From assembly GCA_027449125.1 (NCBI GenBank), contig DAIDME010000046.1, forward strand, positions 1-64,000: DNA of 64,000 nucleotides. The letters run 5' to 3'. Position numbers and translations under genes: made by a program. The notes beneath the pieces were generated by a model, which saw only the letters and a program-made list of their open reading frames with translations, was not told the origin of the DNA and ran no database searches. Origin of the DNA: Solirubrobacterales bacterium. GTDB lineage: Bacteria; Actinomycetota; Thermoleophilia; Solirubrobacterales; Solirubrobacteraceae. Of this stretch, positions 48,517 through 56,227 are shown piece by piece. The first letter of the stretch is position 1. Every line of letters starts with the position of its first letter.

Positions 48517-49158
48517 GTGGACCTGCTGATCTTCGGCGCGGGTGGCTTCGGCCGTGAGGTCGCCTCCTGGGCCGGTCGCGCCGGCTGGCGGGGCGAGGGC
48601 TTCGAGGTGGTCGCCTTCGTCGATGACCACGCTCCCGCGCCACGGCTCAACGGCCGCGACGTGCTCTCGTTGCGCGACGCCGCCCTGCGCCACCCGGGCG
48701 CCGGCGTGATCGCCACGGTCGGTCAACCGCGGGTCCGCGAGGCCATGATCGCCGCCGCCTTCACGGCGGGCCTGGTCGCGGCGCCGCCTCTGGTGCACCC
48801 CAACGTCGAATACGACCACGAGTACGTGACGCTCGAGGAGGGCGTGGTGGTCTGCGCCGGGTCGATCCTGACGGTCAACATCGTGGTCGAGCGTCACGCT
48901 CAGATCAACCTCGACTGCACGGTCGGCCACGACGCGGTGATCGGCGCCTACGCCACGCTCTCGCCGGGCGTGCACATCTCTGGCAACGTCACGATCGAGC
49001 CGCATGCGTTCATCGGCACCGGCGCTGTGACGGTCAACGGCCAGCCGGGCAGCCCGCTGGTGGTCGGGGCCGGCGCCGTCGTCGGTGCGGGCGCGGTGGT
49101 CACCCGGGACGTGCCCGCGGGGGTCACTGTCACCGGGGTGCCGGCGCGGCCGCGATGA
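48517..49158 (+). CDS. PglD/NeuD-type sugar acetyltransferase
   Basis: 213 residues from GTG 48517. An N-terminal Rossmann-like sugar-nucleotide domain (LLIFGAGGFGREVASW) is followed by a left-handed beta-helix of hexapeptide repeats. The catalytic His is His138 in NLDCTVGHDAVIG, as in PglD. Likely uses acetyl-CoA to N-acetylate the UDP-4-amino-sugar made by the DegT enzyme. AGGA at 48505-48508 is eight bases before the start; the frame is open 24 codons further but inside the previous gene. Ends the tight operon. Confidence 0.92.
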   Translation: MDLLIFGAGGFGREVASWAGRAGWRGEGFEVVAFVDDHAPAPRLNGRDVLSLRDAALRHPGAGVIATVGQPRVREAMIAAAFTAGLVAAPPLVHPNVEYDHEYVTLEEGVVVCAGSILTVNIVVERHAQINLDCTVGHDAVIGAYATLSPGVHISGNVTIEPHAFIGTGAVTVNGQPGSPLVVGAGAVVGAGAVVTRDVPAGVTVTGVPARPR

Positions 49159-49450
49159 GCGGCCGTCTTTACGCCAGCTTGACGGACCTCAATATTCTAT
49201 GTTGGCACGGTGAGCGTTGCGTGTGAATCGGGCTCACCGGTGCGACTGCTGCCTCGTTCCGGCGCGATTGTCCCTGTGCCGTTGGCTATGCTGCGCTGAG
49301 CGCGCAGGCGATCTCGCGTACCCGGCGACTCGGAGACTCATGACCCGAGTGCAGTTGCGGGCGCCGCCTTGACCCGTGACTACGAACCCCAGGCTACAGG
49401 AGCACTCAGATGCGAATTCCCGGTACGACCACCGCCCGTCGGGCGGTCGC
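49159..49450. other. 292-bp intergenic region before the epimerase
   Basis: No gene seen. An AT-rich stretch (about 49186-49200, CAATATTCTATG) stands out in this GC-rich DNA and probably holds a promoter for the epimerase; TTGACG at 49179-49184 is a minus-35-like hexamer but no well-spaced minus-10 follows. The epimerase frame is open back to 49376. Confidence 0.4.
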
Positions 49451-50503
49451 ATGAGCGTCGCGGTGGGCGCGCTTCTACAGGGCCAGCGCGTGCTGGTCAC
49501 GGGTGGCTCGGGCTTCATCGGCAGGCACGTGGTCTCCACGCTGTCGGCCGCCGGGGCGACCGTGCGGGTCGTCGACCTGCAGGCGCATCCCGACCCGGAG
49601 GTGGACGTCGTACGCGGTGACATCGCCGACGCCGAGGTGATCGAGGCGGCGTTTGACGGGGGGTTCGACGGTGTGGTGCACCTGGCCGCGGTCACCTCTG
49701 TGCTGCGCTCGATCCAGCGGCCCGAGCTGACCTACCAGACCAATGTGGCGGGCACGCACCGGGTGCTGGAGGGGGCGCGTGCCGCCGGCGTGCGGGCGCT
49801 CGTCTTCGCCTCGACCAACGCCGTGACCGGGCCGATGCTCGACCCGGCGATCACCGAGCGCGCGAGCCTGCGTCCGCTGACGCCCTACGGCGCCACCAAG
49901 GCGGCCGGCGAGATGCTGATGTCCGCCTATACCGCCGTCTACGGGATCCGCTGCACGGCGCTGCGGCTGACCAACGTCTATGGGCCCGGCATGCAGGCCA
50001 AGGACAGCATCATCGCGCGGCTGATGCGCGCGATCCGGCTGGGCAGCGCCTTCGAGGTCTACGGTGACGGTCTGCAGGTGCGTGACTACGTGCACGTCGC
50101 CGACGTGGTCAGCGCCATGCTGATCGGCCTGACCAACGCAAACTGGTCCGGGCCGGTGGTGATCGGCGCCGGCCGCTCGCTGTCGGTGATCGAGGTGATC
50201 GACGAGGTGCGGCGCGTCAGCGGCGCGCAGCTGCCCGTCACTCACGGTCCCGCCCGCCCGGGGGAGATGCCGGCGGTGATCGTCGACCCCGCGCAGGCGC
50301 ACGCCGCCGGCTGGTCACCGCAGTTCGACTTCACCACGGGCGTCACCGGAGTCTGGGAGGAGTGGCGGGAGCTGGAGATCGAGGGCGCGCTGGCCTTCCA
50401 CGGTGTCGACGGGCCGCCGGTGGCGGTCGCCAAACGCCGTGAGCCAGCCGCGGTCCACGCGCCCGCGCCGCTGAAGCGCGCCGCCGCCAGCCGCCGCCGC
50501 TGA
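49451..50503 (+). CDS. NAD-dependent sugar epimerase/dehydratase
   Basis: 350 residues from ATG 49451. Extended short-chain dehydrogenase fold with VTGGSGFIGRHVV near the N-terminus, HLAAVTSV, and the YxxxK catalytic pair in PYGATKAAGEML. RLTNVYGPG and VRDYVHVADVV match the UDP-glucose 4-epimerase-type substrate domain. A basic Ala-rich tail of about 35 residues follows. Probably supplies an epimerised sugar for the upstream glycan, although it has its own promoter region. Confidence 0.9.
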   Translation: MSVAVGALLQGQRVLVTGGSGFIGRHVVSTLSAAGATVRVVDLQAHPDPEVDVVRGDIADAEVIEAAFDGGFDGVVHLAAVTSVLRSIQRPELTYQTNVAGTHRVLEGARAAGVRALVFASTNAVTGPMLDPAITERASLRPLTPYGATKAAGEMLMSAYTAVYGIRCTALRLTNVYGPGMQAKDSIIARLMRAIRLGSAFEVYGDGLQVRDYVHVADVVSAMLIGLTNANWSGPVVIGAGRSLSVIEVIDEVRRVSGAQLPVTHGPARPGEMPAVIVDPAQAHAAGWSPQFDFTTGVTGVWEEWRELEIEGALAFHGVDGPPVAVAKRREPAAVHAPAPLKRAAASRRR

Positions 50504-50539
50504 GCTCTGGCCGCCGGTCGGGGCCGTCGGTCGGCCCGC

Positions 50540-50590
50540 GGGTCGGGGCTGGGGGTCGGGGCTGGGGGTCGGCGCTGGGGGTCGGCGCTG
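50540..50590 (+). repeat. four 13-bp G-rich tandem repeats (G-quadruplex motif)
   Basis: Four direct units of GGGGTCGGSGCTG (first is one base short). The first two and a half units give runs of three to five G separated by two-base loops (TC, CT), a strong predicted G-quadruplex on the plus strand. It lies in the 307-bp gap between the epimerase and the methyltransferase, 60 bp before the hairpin repeat. No gene is seen in this gap. Confidence 0.75.
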
Positions 50591-50650
50591 GGGCGATCTC
50601 GATCGGCTCCACCGCCCCTGGCCCCCAATGTTGCGAGGCCCGGGGCCAGT

Positions 50651-50689
50651 TTGGGAGTTTCGGGCGCTGTCAGCGCCCGAAACTCCCAA
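50651..50689. repeat. palindromic hairpin repeat, copy B
   Basis: Perfect 19-bp arms (50651-50669 and 50671-50689) around one base. Same layout as copy A at 15292-15338, with two base-pair positions changed in both arms so pairing is kept. A second hairpin, CTGGCCCC (50618-50625) with GGGGCCAG (50642-50649), lies directly upstream. May terminate the glycan-locus transcript; the repeat family is inferred. Confidence 0.75.
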
Positions 50690-50810
50690 CGCTCCACTCG
50701 GGCGGTTCAGTTTGGGGGCTGGAGGATGCTCGCGTGCGCCGGCCGCGCAGGCGTCGCATCCACGCGCAGCACAGCCGAAGGGCCACGCGGTGGGGGCGGG
50801 CTCCCGTATC

Positions 50811-51743
50811 GTGTGGCCGGTGCGGATCCAGCGCCCCGACGAGCCGCTGACACTCGACGACGACCTGGTGGTGGCCGCGGAGAACCTGCCGGTGCTCTCG
50901 CATCTGCCCGGCGGCGTGTTCGACCTCGTCTACATGGATCCGCCGTTCAACACCGGCCGCGCCCAGGCGCGCGCGCGGATCGAGGTCACCCACGCCCCCG
51001 GCGCTCGCGGGCCGGGAGCACGTACCGGCTTCGGCGGGCGGCGCTATCAGAGCCGGCTGCTGGAGCGGCTGAGCTATGAGGATGCCTTCGACGACTATCT
51101 GGCCTTTCTGGAGCCGCGGCTGCGGGCTGCCCGCGACCTGCTGGCGGCTCACGGGACGCTCTACTTTCACATCGACTACCGCGAGGCTCACTACTGCAAG
51201 CTCCTGCTGGACGAGATCTTCGGGCGCGACGCGTTTCTCAACGAGCTGATCTGGGCCTACGACTACGGCGCCAAGCCGCGTCGCCGCTGGCCGGCCAAGC
51301 ACGACACGATCCTCGTCTATGCGCGCGTGCCCGGCGCGCATCACTTTGATGCCGAGGCGGTCGAGCGCGAGCCGTACATGGCGCCCGGCCTGGTCGGGCC
51401 GGAGAAGGCCGCGCGCGGCAAGCGGCCCACCGACGTCTGGTTCCACACGATCGTGGCGACCAACGGCCGCGAGAAGACCGGCTACCCGACACAGAAGCCC
51501 GAAGGGGTCCTGCGCCGAATCGTGGCGGCGTCCTCGCGCCCCGGCGGCTGGTGTCTGGATCCGTTCGCCGGTTCGGGGACGCTCGGCGCGGTGTGCGCGG
51601 CGCTCGGTCGCCGTTACGTGCTCGTCGATTCGAGCCCGACGGCGGTCGAGGTGATGCGTGCGCGGCTGGGGGGCTCGGCTGCGCCGAGCCCGGGCTCAGT
51701 GCTGCCCGTAGCGGGCCAGCAGCGGCTCGATACGGTCACGTAG
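50811..51743 (+). CDS. DNA adenine/cytosine-N4 methyltransferase (beta class), orphan
   Basis: About 310 residues. Motif IV DLVYMDPPFNTG comes first (near 35-46), and motif I with the SAM site DPFAGSGTLGAVCAALG comes near the end (about 245), so the order is that of beta-class amino-methyltransferases. KHDTILVYAR and YPTQKPEGVL are also typical. DPPF favours N6-adenine. No restriction endonuclease is next to it. GTG 50811 was chosen (a GTG at 50820 is equally possible); the frame is open to 50628 but crosses hairpin copy B. It runs 48 bp into the oppositely oriented next gene. Confidence 0.88.
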   Translation: MWPVRIQRPDEPLTLDDDLVVAAENLPVLSHLPGGVFDLVYMDPPFNTGRAQARARIEVTHAPGARGPGARTGFGGRRYQSRLLERLSYEDAFDDYLAFLEPRLRAARDLLAAHGTLYFHIDYREAHYCKLLLDEIFGRDAFLNELIWAYDYGAKPRRRWPAKHDTILVYARVPGAHHFDAEAVEREPYMAPGLVGPEKAARGKRPTDVWFHTIVATNGREKTGYPTQKPEGVLRRIVAASSRPGGWCLDPFAGSGTLGAVCAALGRRYVLVDSSPTAVEVMRARLGGSAAPSPGSVLPVAGQQRLDTVT

Positions 51744-52817
51744 CTCGTCGCCGGTGATCCCCGGTACGCCGAAGCTCGCGTCGCCCTGAGGGGTGCGGAT
51801 GATCAACCGCGCGCGTGGCTCGGGATTGCGGCGCTTGGGGCGCAGGCTGACGACCTGCAGCGTCTCGATCTCGTCCCAGAGCAGGCGGCCGAGGATCTCG
51901 TGCTCACCCTCGAGGATGTCCACGCCGGCGCTCGACAGGCAGACGCCGAGCCCGTCGTGACGCTTGGGCAGGTTGGCGACGCCTCCCTCGTGAACGGCGG
52001 GGAAGACCAGCTCGCCGGGGTCGCTCGAGACCGGCACCAGGGCGCCGCCGGGGTGCTCATCCAGCGCTTCGCCCAGCGCCTCCCAGGGTGCGCGCGCGGC
52101 CGGTGCGGCGACGGGCGCGGCCGGTGCGGCGACGGGCGCGGCCGGTGCGGCGACGGGCGCGGCCGGTGGTGCCGGCACAGGCGGAGCCGCGGTCACCGCC
52201 GCCGGTGGCACCCATCGCTTGTTGGGTGCGGCGGGCGACGGCTGCGTCTCCGCGACGGCGGCCGGGGCGGAGGCTGACGGCGCCGGGGACGGGGCCTGGG
52301 CTGGGGCCGCGTCGTGATCGTCCTCCTCTTCCGTGAAGGACGCCACGACGTCGTAGAGCTCGGTCTCGTACTCAACCGGCTGCGGCTCGGCCGGCAGCTC
52401 GTCCACCACATCGTTGGCGGACACGTGCTCCGGCTCCTCCCCCGGGCCGGCACCGTGCAGTGGCCTGACCGGTGGCACGGGACGGGCGATCAGCTCGGCC
52501 AGGCTCTGATCGTAGGACGGTGCGCCAACCAGCCTCTGTGCGTCTGCCACGGCGGGGTGTACGAGCGCCTCGCTGACGGTGACGCCCAGCTCGCCGGCGG
52601 CGACCTCTGCCAGCGCACGGCGCCACTGCAGGCCATCTGCCCGGCCGACGGCATCCTGGATCATGGCCTCCAGGCGATCGTCGCTGATCGTGATCAGGTC
52701 CGCGTGAGTGTTGGCCGCGGCCTGATAGGCGCCGCGCAGCCGCTCCAGCAGCGCGGCCCGGCCACCATCTGCGATCCGCTCGGCGAGCACCTGCGACTCT
52801 GTCTGTGTGTCCGTCAT
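51696..52817 (-). CDS. unrecognised Ala/Pro-rich protein
   Basis: I do not recognise this 373-residue protein. Residues 1-110 are helical; about 120-260 is an acidic then Ala/Pro-rich disordered region with a PAAPVAA repeat encoded by 21-bp DNA repeats. The C-terminal 105 residues form a compact beta-rich domain (CLSSAGVDILEGEHEILGRLLWDEIETLQV ... RARLIIRTPQGDASFGVPG), which looks like a PH-type fold. No signal or membrane helix. It starts within the stop of the E2-like gene (ATGA), so it is part of that operon, and overlaps the methyltransferase gene tail-to-tail by 48 bp. Confidence 0.75.
   Translation of the reverse strand: MTDTQTESQVLAERIADGGRAALLERLRGAYQAAANTHADLITISDDRLEAMIQDAVGRADGLQWRRALAEVAAGELGVTVSEALVHPAVADAQRLVGAPSYDQSLAELIARPVPPVRPLHGAGPGEEPEHVSANDVVDELPAEPQPVEYETELYDVVASFTEEEDDHDAAPAQAPSPAPSASAPAAVAETQPSPAAPNKRWVPPAAVTAAPPVPAPPAAPVAAPAAPVAAPAAPVAAPAARAPWEALGEALDEHPGGALVPVSSDPGELVFPAVHEGGVANLPKRHDGLGVCLSSAGVDILEGEHEILGRLLWDEIETLQVVSLRPKRRNPEPRARLIIRTPQGDASFGVPGITGDELRDRIEPLLARYGQH
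52094..52156. repeat. three 21-bp tandem repeats inside a coding region
   Basis: Three identical 21-bp units (GCGCGGCCGGTGCGGCGACGG) plus a 13-bp partial fourth. In the minus-strand frame each unit encodes seven residues of the Ala/Pro/Val-rich linker. The unit is a multiple of three, so copy changes keep the frame. Recent duplication is likely because the units are identical. Confidence 0.85.
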
Positions 52818-53524
52818 ATTCGTGCCTCCTCCAGAAAGGCCTTGACCTCCTCCAGGAAGGCCGCGGCGTGGTGCCCGTAGACGATCCGGTGGTCTACCGC
52901 CAGCGATAGTTGCATCGTATGGCCTGGCCGCACCTGCCCGCCGCGCACCACCGGGACGTCGCGGATCGGGCCGAAGGCGAGTGCGCCCGCCTGGGGTGGG
53001 TTGACGAGTGGCGTCAGCGCGACGATGTCGTACTCGCTCGAGTCCACCACGGTGAAGGTGGCGCCGGCGAGCTGCGACGGGTGCAGCTCCTGCTCTCGGG
53101 CGTGCGTGTAGAGCGCGCCGAGCTCGGCGCCGATCTCCGCCGCCGTGCGCTGGTCGGCGTCGAAGACCGTGGGTGTGGTGTAGAGCCCTTCGGCGATCAG
53201 CGTGACGCCGACGTTGACGCGGCCGTGCAGCTCGTAGCGGCCGTCCCGGTAGGAGCCGTTGACGCGCGGGACGGTGCGTAGCGCGTGCGCCGCCGCTGCG
53301 ATCACGGCCGCGACGATCCCGCAGCCAACCTCGTGCTCGCGTTCGAGCAGCGCGTCGACCGACGCGACATTGCTGAACTCGACGGTAGGCACGGTTGCGC
53401 GGCTCTCAGCGCTGCGCCTGGCCAGCGCACGCTCGTGGCGATCGGGGTCGAGCGTCGTCGTCTCACCCTTCAGGCCGTGCTCTGTCAGGCCGTGCTGCGA
53501 GAGCGGTGTCGCCGGCTCACTCAT
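52814..53524 (-). CDS. E2-like 2-oxoacid dehydrogenase acyltransferase domain, without lipoyl domain
   Basis: 236 residues that match only the catalytic domain of dihydrolipoyl acyltransferases: NVGVTLIAEGLYTTPTVFDAD, GATFTVVDSSEYDIV, NPPQAGALAFGPIRDVPVV and LAVDHRIVYG. There is no lipoyl domain and no subunit-binding domain. In the active-site motif DHRxxDG the catalytic-support Asp is replaced by Tyr (HRIVYG), while the His remains. It is 85 bp downstream of dihydrolipoamide dehydrogenase, but no E1 gene is nearby. It may be a structural or redirected protein rather than a normal E2. Confidence 0.85.
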   Translation of the reverse strand: MSEPATPLSQHGLTEHGLKGETTTLDPDRHERALARRSAESRATVPTVEFSNVASVDALLEREHEVGCGIVAAVIAAAAHALRTVPRVNGSYRDGRYELHGRVNVGVTLIAEGLYTTPTVFDADQRTAAEIGAELGALYTHAREQELHPSQLAGATFTVVDSSEYDIVALTPLVNPPQAGALAFGPIRDVPVVRGGQVRPGHTMQLSLAVDHRIVYGHHAAAFLEEVKAFLEEARI

Positions 53525-53609
53525 CCGCCGTCACGATAACCGGAATCGCCGACACGTGGGGTCGCAGGCGGCGCGGCGCGCACGCGTCCACGGGTCGCGG
53601 CGGAACGGC

Positions 53610-54980
53610 TCAACCGTGGATCAGCCAGCCGTCGAGCGCGCGCGCTGCCTCCATCACGGCCTCCGAGAGCGTCGGGTGGCCGTGGATGGCGCGCGCGACC
53701 TCGGGGTAACCGCCCTCGAGCAGCTTGGCGTTGACCAGCTCCTGTACCAGCTCGGTCGCCTTGGCACCGATGATGTGGCCGCCCAGCAGTTCGCCGTAGC
53801 GCTTGTCGCCGATCAGCTTGACCATGCCCTGACGGTCCCCGTACACCGTGCCGGCGCCAACCGCGCCGTAGGGCACCTTGCCGACCACGACCTCATGGCC
53901 CTGGGCGCGCGCCTGCTCCTCGGTGAGCCCGAAGCTCGCGACGTTCGGGGTGCAGAAGGTCGCCCGCGGGATGTCCGGATAGCTGATCGGGTGGGTGTGC
54001 AGGCCGGCCGCGTCCTCCACCGCGATCACGCCCTCGTCGGAGGCCTTGTGCGCCAGCGCCGGGCCGGCGACCAGGTCACCGATCGCGTACACGCCGGCGA
54101 GGTTGGTGCGCATCGCGCCGTCTACGGCGATCAGGCCACGCTCGTCGAGAGCCACCCCGGCCAGCTCCAGGCCGAGGCCCTCCACGTCCGGGCCCCGTCC
54201 GGCCGCGATCACCACATAATCAGCCTGGCCGGTCTGGTCGCCATAGTCGAAGGTGACCTTCAGCTCGCCGCTCTGAACGTTCGTGACCAGGGTGCCCGTG
54301 TGGACGTCGATCCCCTGCTTCTTGAAGCCGCGCTCAGCCAGCCTGGAGATGTCGGCGTCTTCGGACGGCAGCACGCGGTCGAGCGCCTCAAACAGCTTGA
54401 CCTCGGTCCCGAGCCGGGCGTAGGCCGAGGCGATCTCAGACCCTGAGGCTCCCGAGCCGATCACCGCCAGCGAGCCCGGCAGCTCCGGCAGCGCCCACGC
54501 CTCCTCCGTGCCGATCACGCGTCCGCCGAACTGCGTGCCCGGGATCGGTCGCTTCACCGACCCTGTCGCGAGCACCACGAAGCGCGCCTGGTAGCTCTGG
54601 CCGGCGACGCTGACTTGGCGCTCGCCCTCGAGCGACGCGGCGCCCTCGATCACCGTCACGCGGTTCTTCTTCAGGAGCCCCGCAACGCCGCCGGTGAGCG
54701 TCGTGACGACGCGGTTGCGGCGCTCCATCACGGCGCCGAAGTCGACGCTGGGCGCACCGACGTTGATGCCGAACTCTCCGGCCTCGCGGATCTCAGCCAC
54801 CACGTCAGCGGTGCGTAACACCGCCTTGGCGGGGATGCAGGCATAGTTCAGGCAGCGTCCGCCGATCTTGTCCTTCTCGATCACAGCGGTGTTGAAGCCG
54901 AGCTGGGCGGCCCTGATGGCGGTGACGTAGCCGCCGGGCCCCGAGCCGATCACGATGACGTCAAAGCTGTTTTCGGGCAC
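53610..54980 (-). CDS. lpdA: Dihydrolipoamide dehydrogenase (E3)
   Basis: FAD enzyme that reoxidises lipoamide with NAD. It has 456 residues. FAD motif GSGPGGYVTAIRAAQLG near 12-28; redox disulfide in GGRCLNYACIPAKAVL (Cys-x4-Cys kept, though the flanking residues differ from the usual GGTCLNVGCIPSK); NAD-site GSGASGSEIASAYARLG; FAD-binding GVYAIGDLV; C-terminal active site HGHPTLSEA with the His-Glu pair. Eleven bases separate it from the ThiE-like gene upstream. Partner complex could be pyruvate or 2-oxoglutarate dehydrogenase encoded elsewhere. Confidence 0.95.
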   Translation of the reverse strand: MPENSFDVIVIGSGPGGYVTAIRAAQLGFNTAVIEKDKIGGRCLNYACIPAKAVLRTADVVAEIREAGEFGINVGAPSVDFGAVMERRNRVVTTLTGGVAGLLKKNRVTVIEGAASLEGERQVSVAGQSYQARFVVLATGSVKRPIPGTQFGGRVIGTEEAWALPELPGSLAVIGSGASGSEIASAYARLGTEVKLFEALDRVLPSEDADISRLAERGFKKQGIDVHTGTLVTNVQSGELKVTFDYGDQTGQADYVVIAAGRGPDVEGLGLELAGVALDERGLIAVDGAMRTNLAGVYAIGDLVAGPALAHKASDEGVIAVEDAAGLHTHPISYPDIPRATFCTPNVASFGLTEEQARAQGHEVVVGKVPYGAVGAGTVYGDRQGMVKLIGDKRYGELLGGHIIGAKATELVQELVNAKLLEGGYPEVARAIHGHPTLSEAVMEAARALDGWLIHG

Positions 54981-54990
54981 GCTGCAGAGG

Positions 54991-56196
54991 CTAGCGACCC
55001 GGCGGTCCAGCGGGACCGCCGGTGCTCTCGGCAGCGGGAGCCTGGATGCGGCCCAGCACCCGCACTAGCTTCCAGAAGAGGAAGCCGCCGCCGCCGATGA
55101 AGAGCAGCGGCACGACCGCGCCGAGCACGTTGCTGGCCTCGATCAGGAACAGCGAGAAGAGCACGACGATCAGCGCCAGCAGCGCCATGAAGGCAAGCAG
55201 CGCGGCCGCCTGACGCCGCCACATGCCCCCCGCCAGCACGAGCATCACGAACACGAACGGCACCAGCTCGCCGGTCGAGAGCCTGCTGCCCTGGAGCTTC
55301 GCGCCCGCCAGGAACGCGATCACGTTGACGGCCGCCGCCAGCAGCGCGGCGGCCGTGGCGAGTCGCAGCGGCCAGGGTCGCTCCCCCGGCGCAAGCGGCT
55401 CGAGCCGTGCCCGGGCGGCCGCGTTCTGGGCCTCTGTGCGGGCGCGGTAGCGCTCCAGGAAGTCGGCCGGCGAGGTGATCTCGGCGCGCAGTACGGCCGC
55501 GGCGCGGGCCGGGTCGCCGGCCTCTGTGATCGCCCTGGAAACGGCCACCCGCTGGCCACCGGCGGCGGCGACTGCGCCCGTGTTCTGCGGCTCGATGCCG
55601 CCCACCGCGAAGAACGGCAGCCGTGAGTTGCGTGAGGCGAAGGTCACAAGCGAGGTACCGACCGGGCGCGCCTGCGGCCGCAGCGGGGTCGCGTGCACGG
55701 GCCCGACGCTGATGTAGTCGAGCGGCAGCCGCTGCGCGTCGAGCACCTCCTGCGGCGTGCGGGTCGATGCGCCGAGCAGCCGGTCCGGGCCGATCGCGGC
55801 GCGCGCGGCGGCGATCTCCAGGTCCGGTGTGTCGATGTGTACGCCGTCGGCACCGGCCAGCTCGACCAGGTCGGGACGGTTGTTGAGCATGAGGAGCGCG
55901 TTGTGGCGCTCGCACAGCGGTCGCAGGCGCCCTGCGGCGTTGAGCAGCTGTGCGTCGTCGGGCTCGCCGGAGCCCTCCTCGCCGTCGGAGAGCAGCTCCA
56001 CCATGTCCACGCCGCCCCGCAGCGCGGCCTCGATGCGCGCCTCGTCGAGGCCGTCGCGGGCGAGCGCGATCAGGTAGTAGAGGCGGGCTTCGCCCAGGCG
56101 GGCGCGGGGGTCTGCGAGCACGCCTGCGAGTCTGGCAGGCGCTGGCCGCCGAAGCCCTGCTGAACGCGGGCCGCCGAAGCCCCGCTGACGGTCCAT
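54991..56196 (-). CDS. ThiE/TenI-like domain fused to a membrane domain
   Basis: 401 residues from ATG 56196. Residues about 30-235 match the thiamine-phosphate synthase/TenI barrel (LYYLIALARDGLDEARIEAAL, GADGVHIDTPDLE, YISVGPVHATPLRP, FFAVGGIEPQNTGAVAAAGGQRVAVSRAI). Key synthase residues differ: the QxRxK motif reads VELLSDG and the TK near the phosphate loop is missing. The last about 120 residues form about four membrane helices, an unusual addition. No other thiamine gene is near. Either a degenerate synthase or a membrane-tethered barrel with another ligand. Upstream 22 codons of the open frame are not needed. Confidence 0.78.
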   Translation of the reverse strand: MDRQRGFGGPRSAGLRRPAPARLAGVLADPRARLGEARLYYLIALARDGLDEARIEAALRGGVDMVELLSDGEEGSGEPDDAQLLNAAGRLRPLCERHNALLMLNNRPDLVELAGADGVHIDTPDLEIAAARAAIGPDRLLGASTRTPQEVLDAQRLPLDYISVGPVHATPLRPQARPVGTSLVTFASRNSRLPFFAVGGIEPQNTGAVAAAGGQRVAVSRAITEAGDPARAAAVLRAEITSPADFLERYRARTEAQNAAARARLEPLAPGERPWPLRLATAAALLAAAVNVIAFLAGAKLQGSRLSTGELVPFVFVMLVLAGGMWRRQAAALLAFMALLALIVVLFSLFLIEASNVLGAVVPLLFIGGGGFLFWKLVRVLGRIQAPAAESTGGPAGPPGR

Positions 56197-56227
56197 GCGA
56201 GCCCGTGCTGATCTACGATCGGTCTCG

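Noticed and set aside
50540-50590. Iteron-type replication repeats
   Set aside because: Only four G-rich units, far from an initiator gene and not matching DnaA boxes.
52094-52169. Regular short repeats as a CRISPR array
   Set aside because: Units are contiguous without spacers and lie inside a coding frame.
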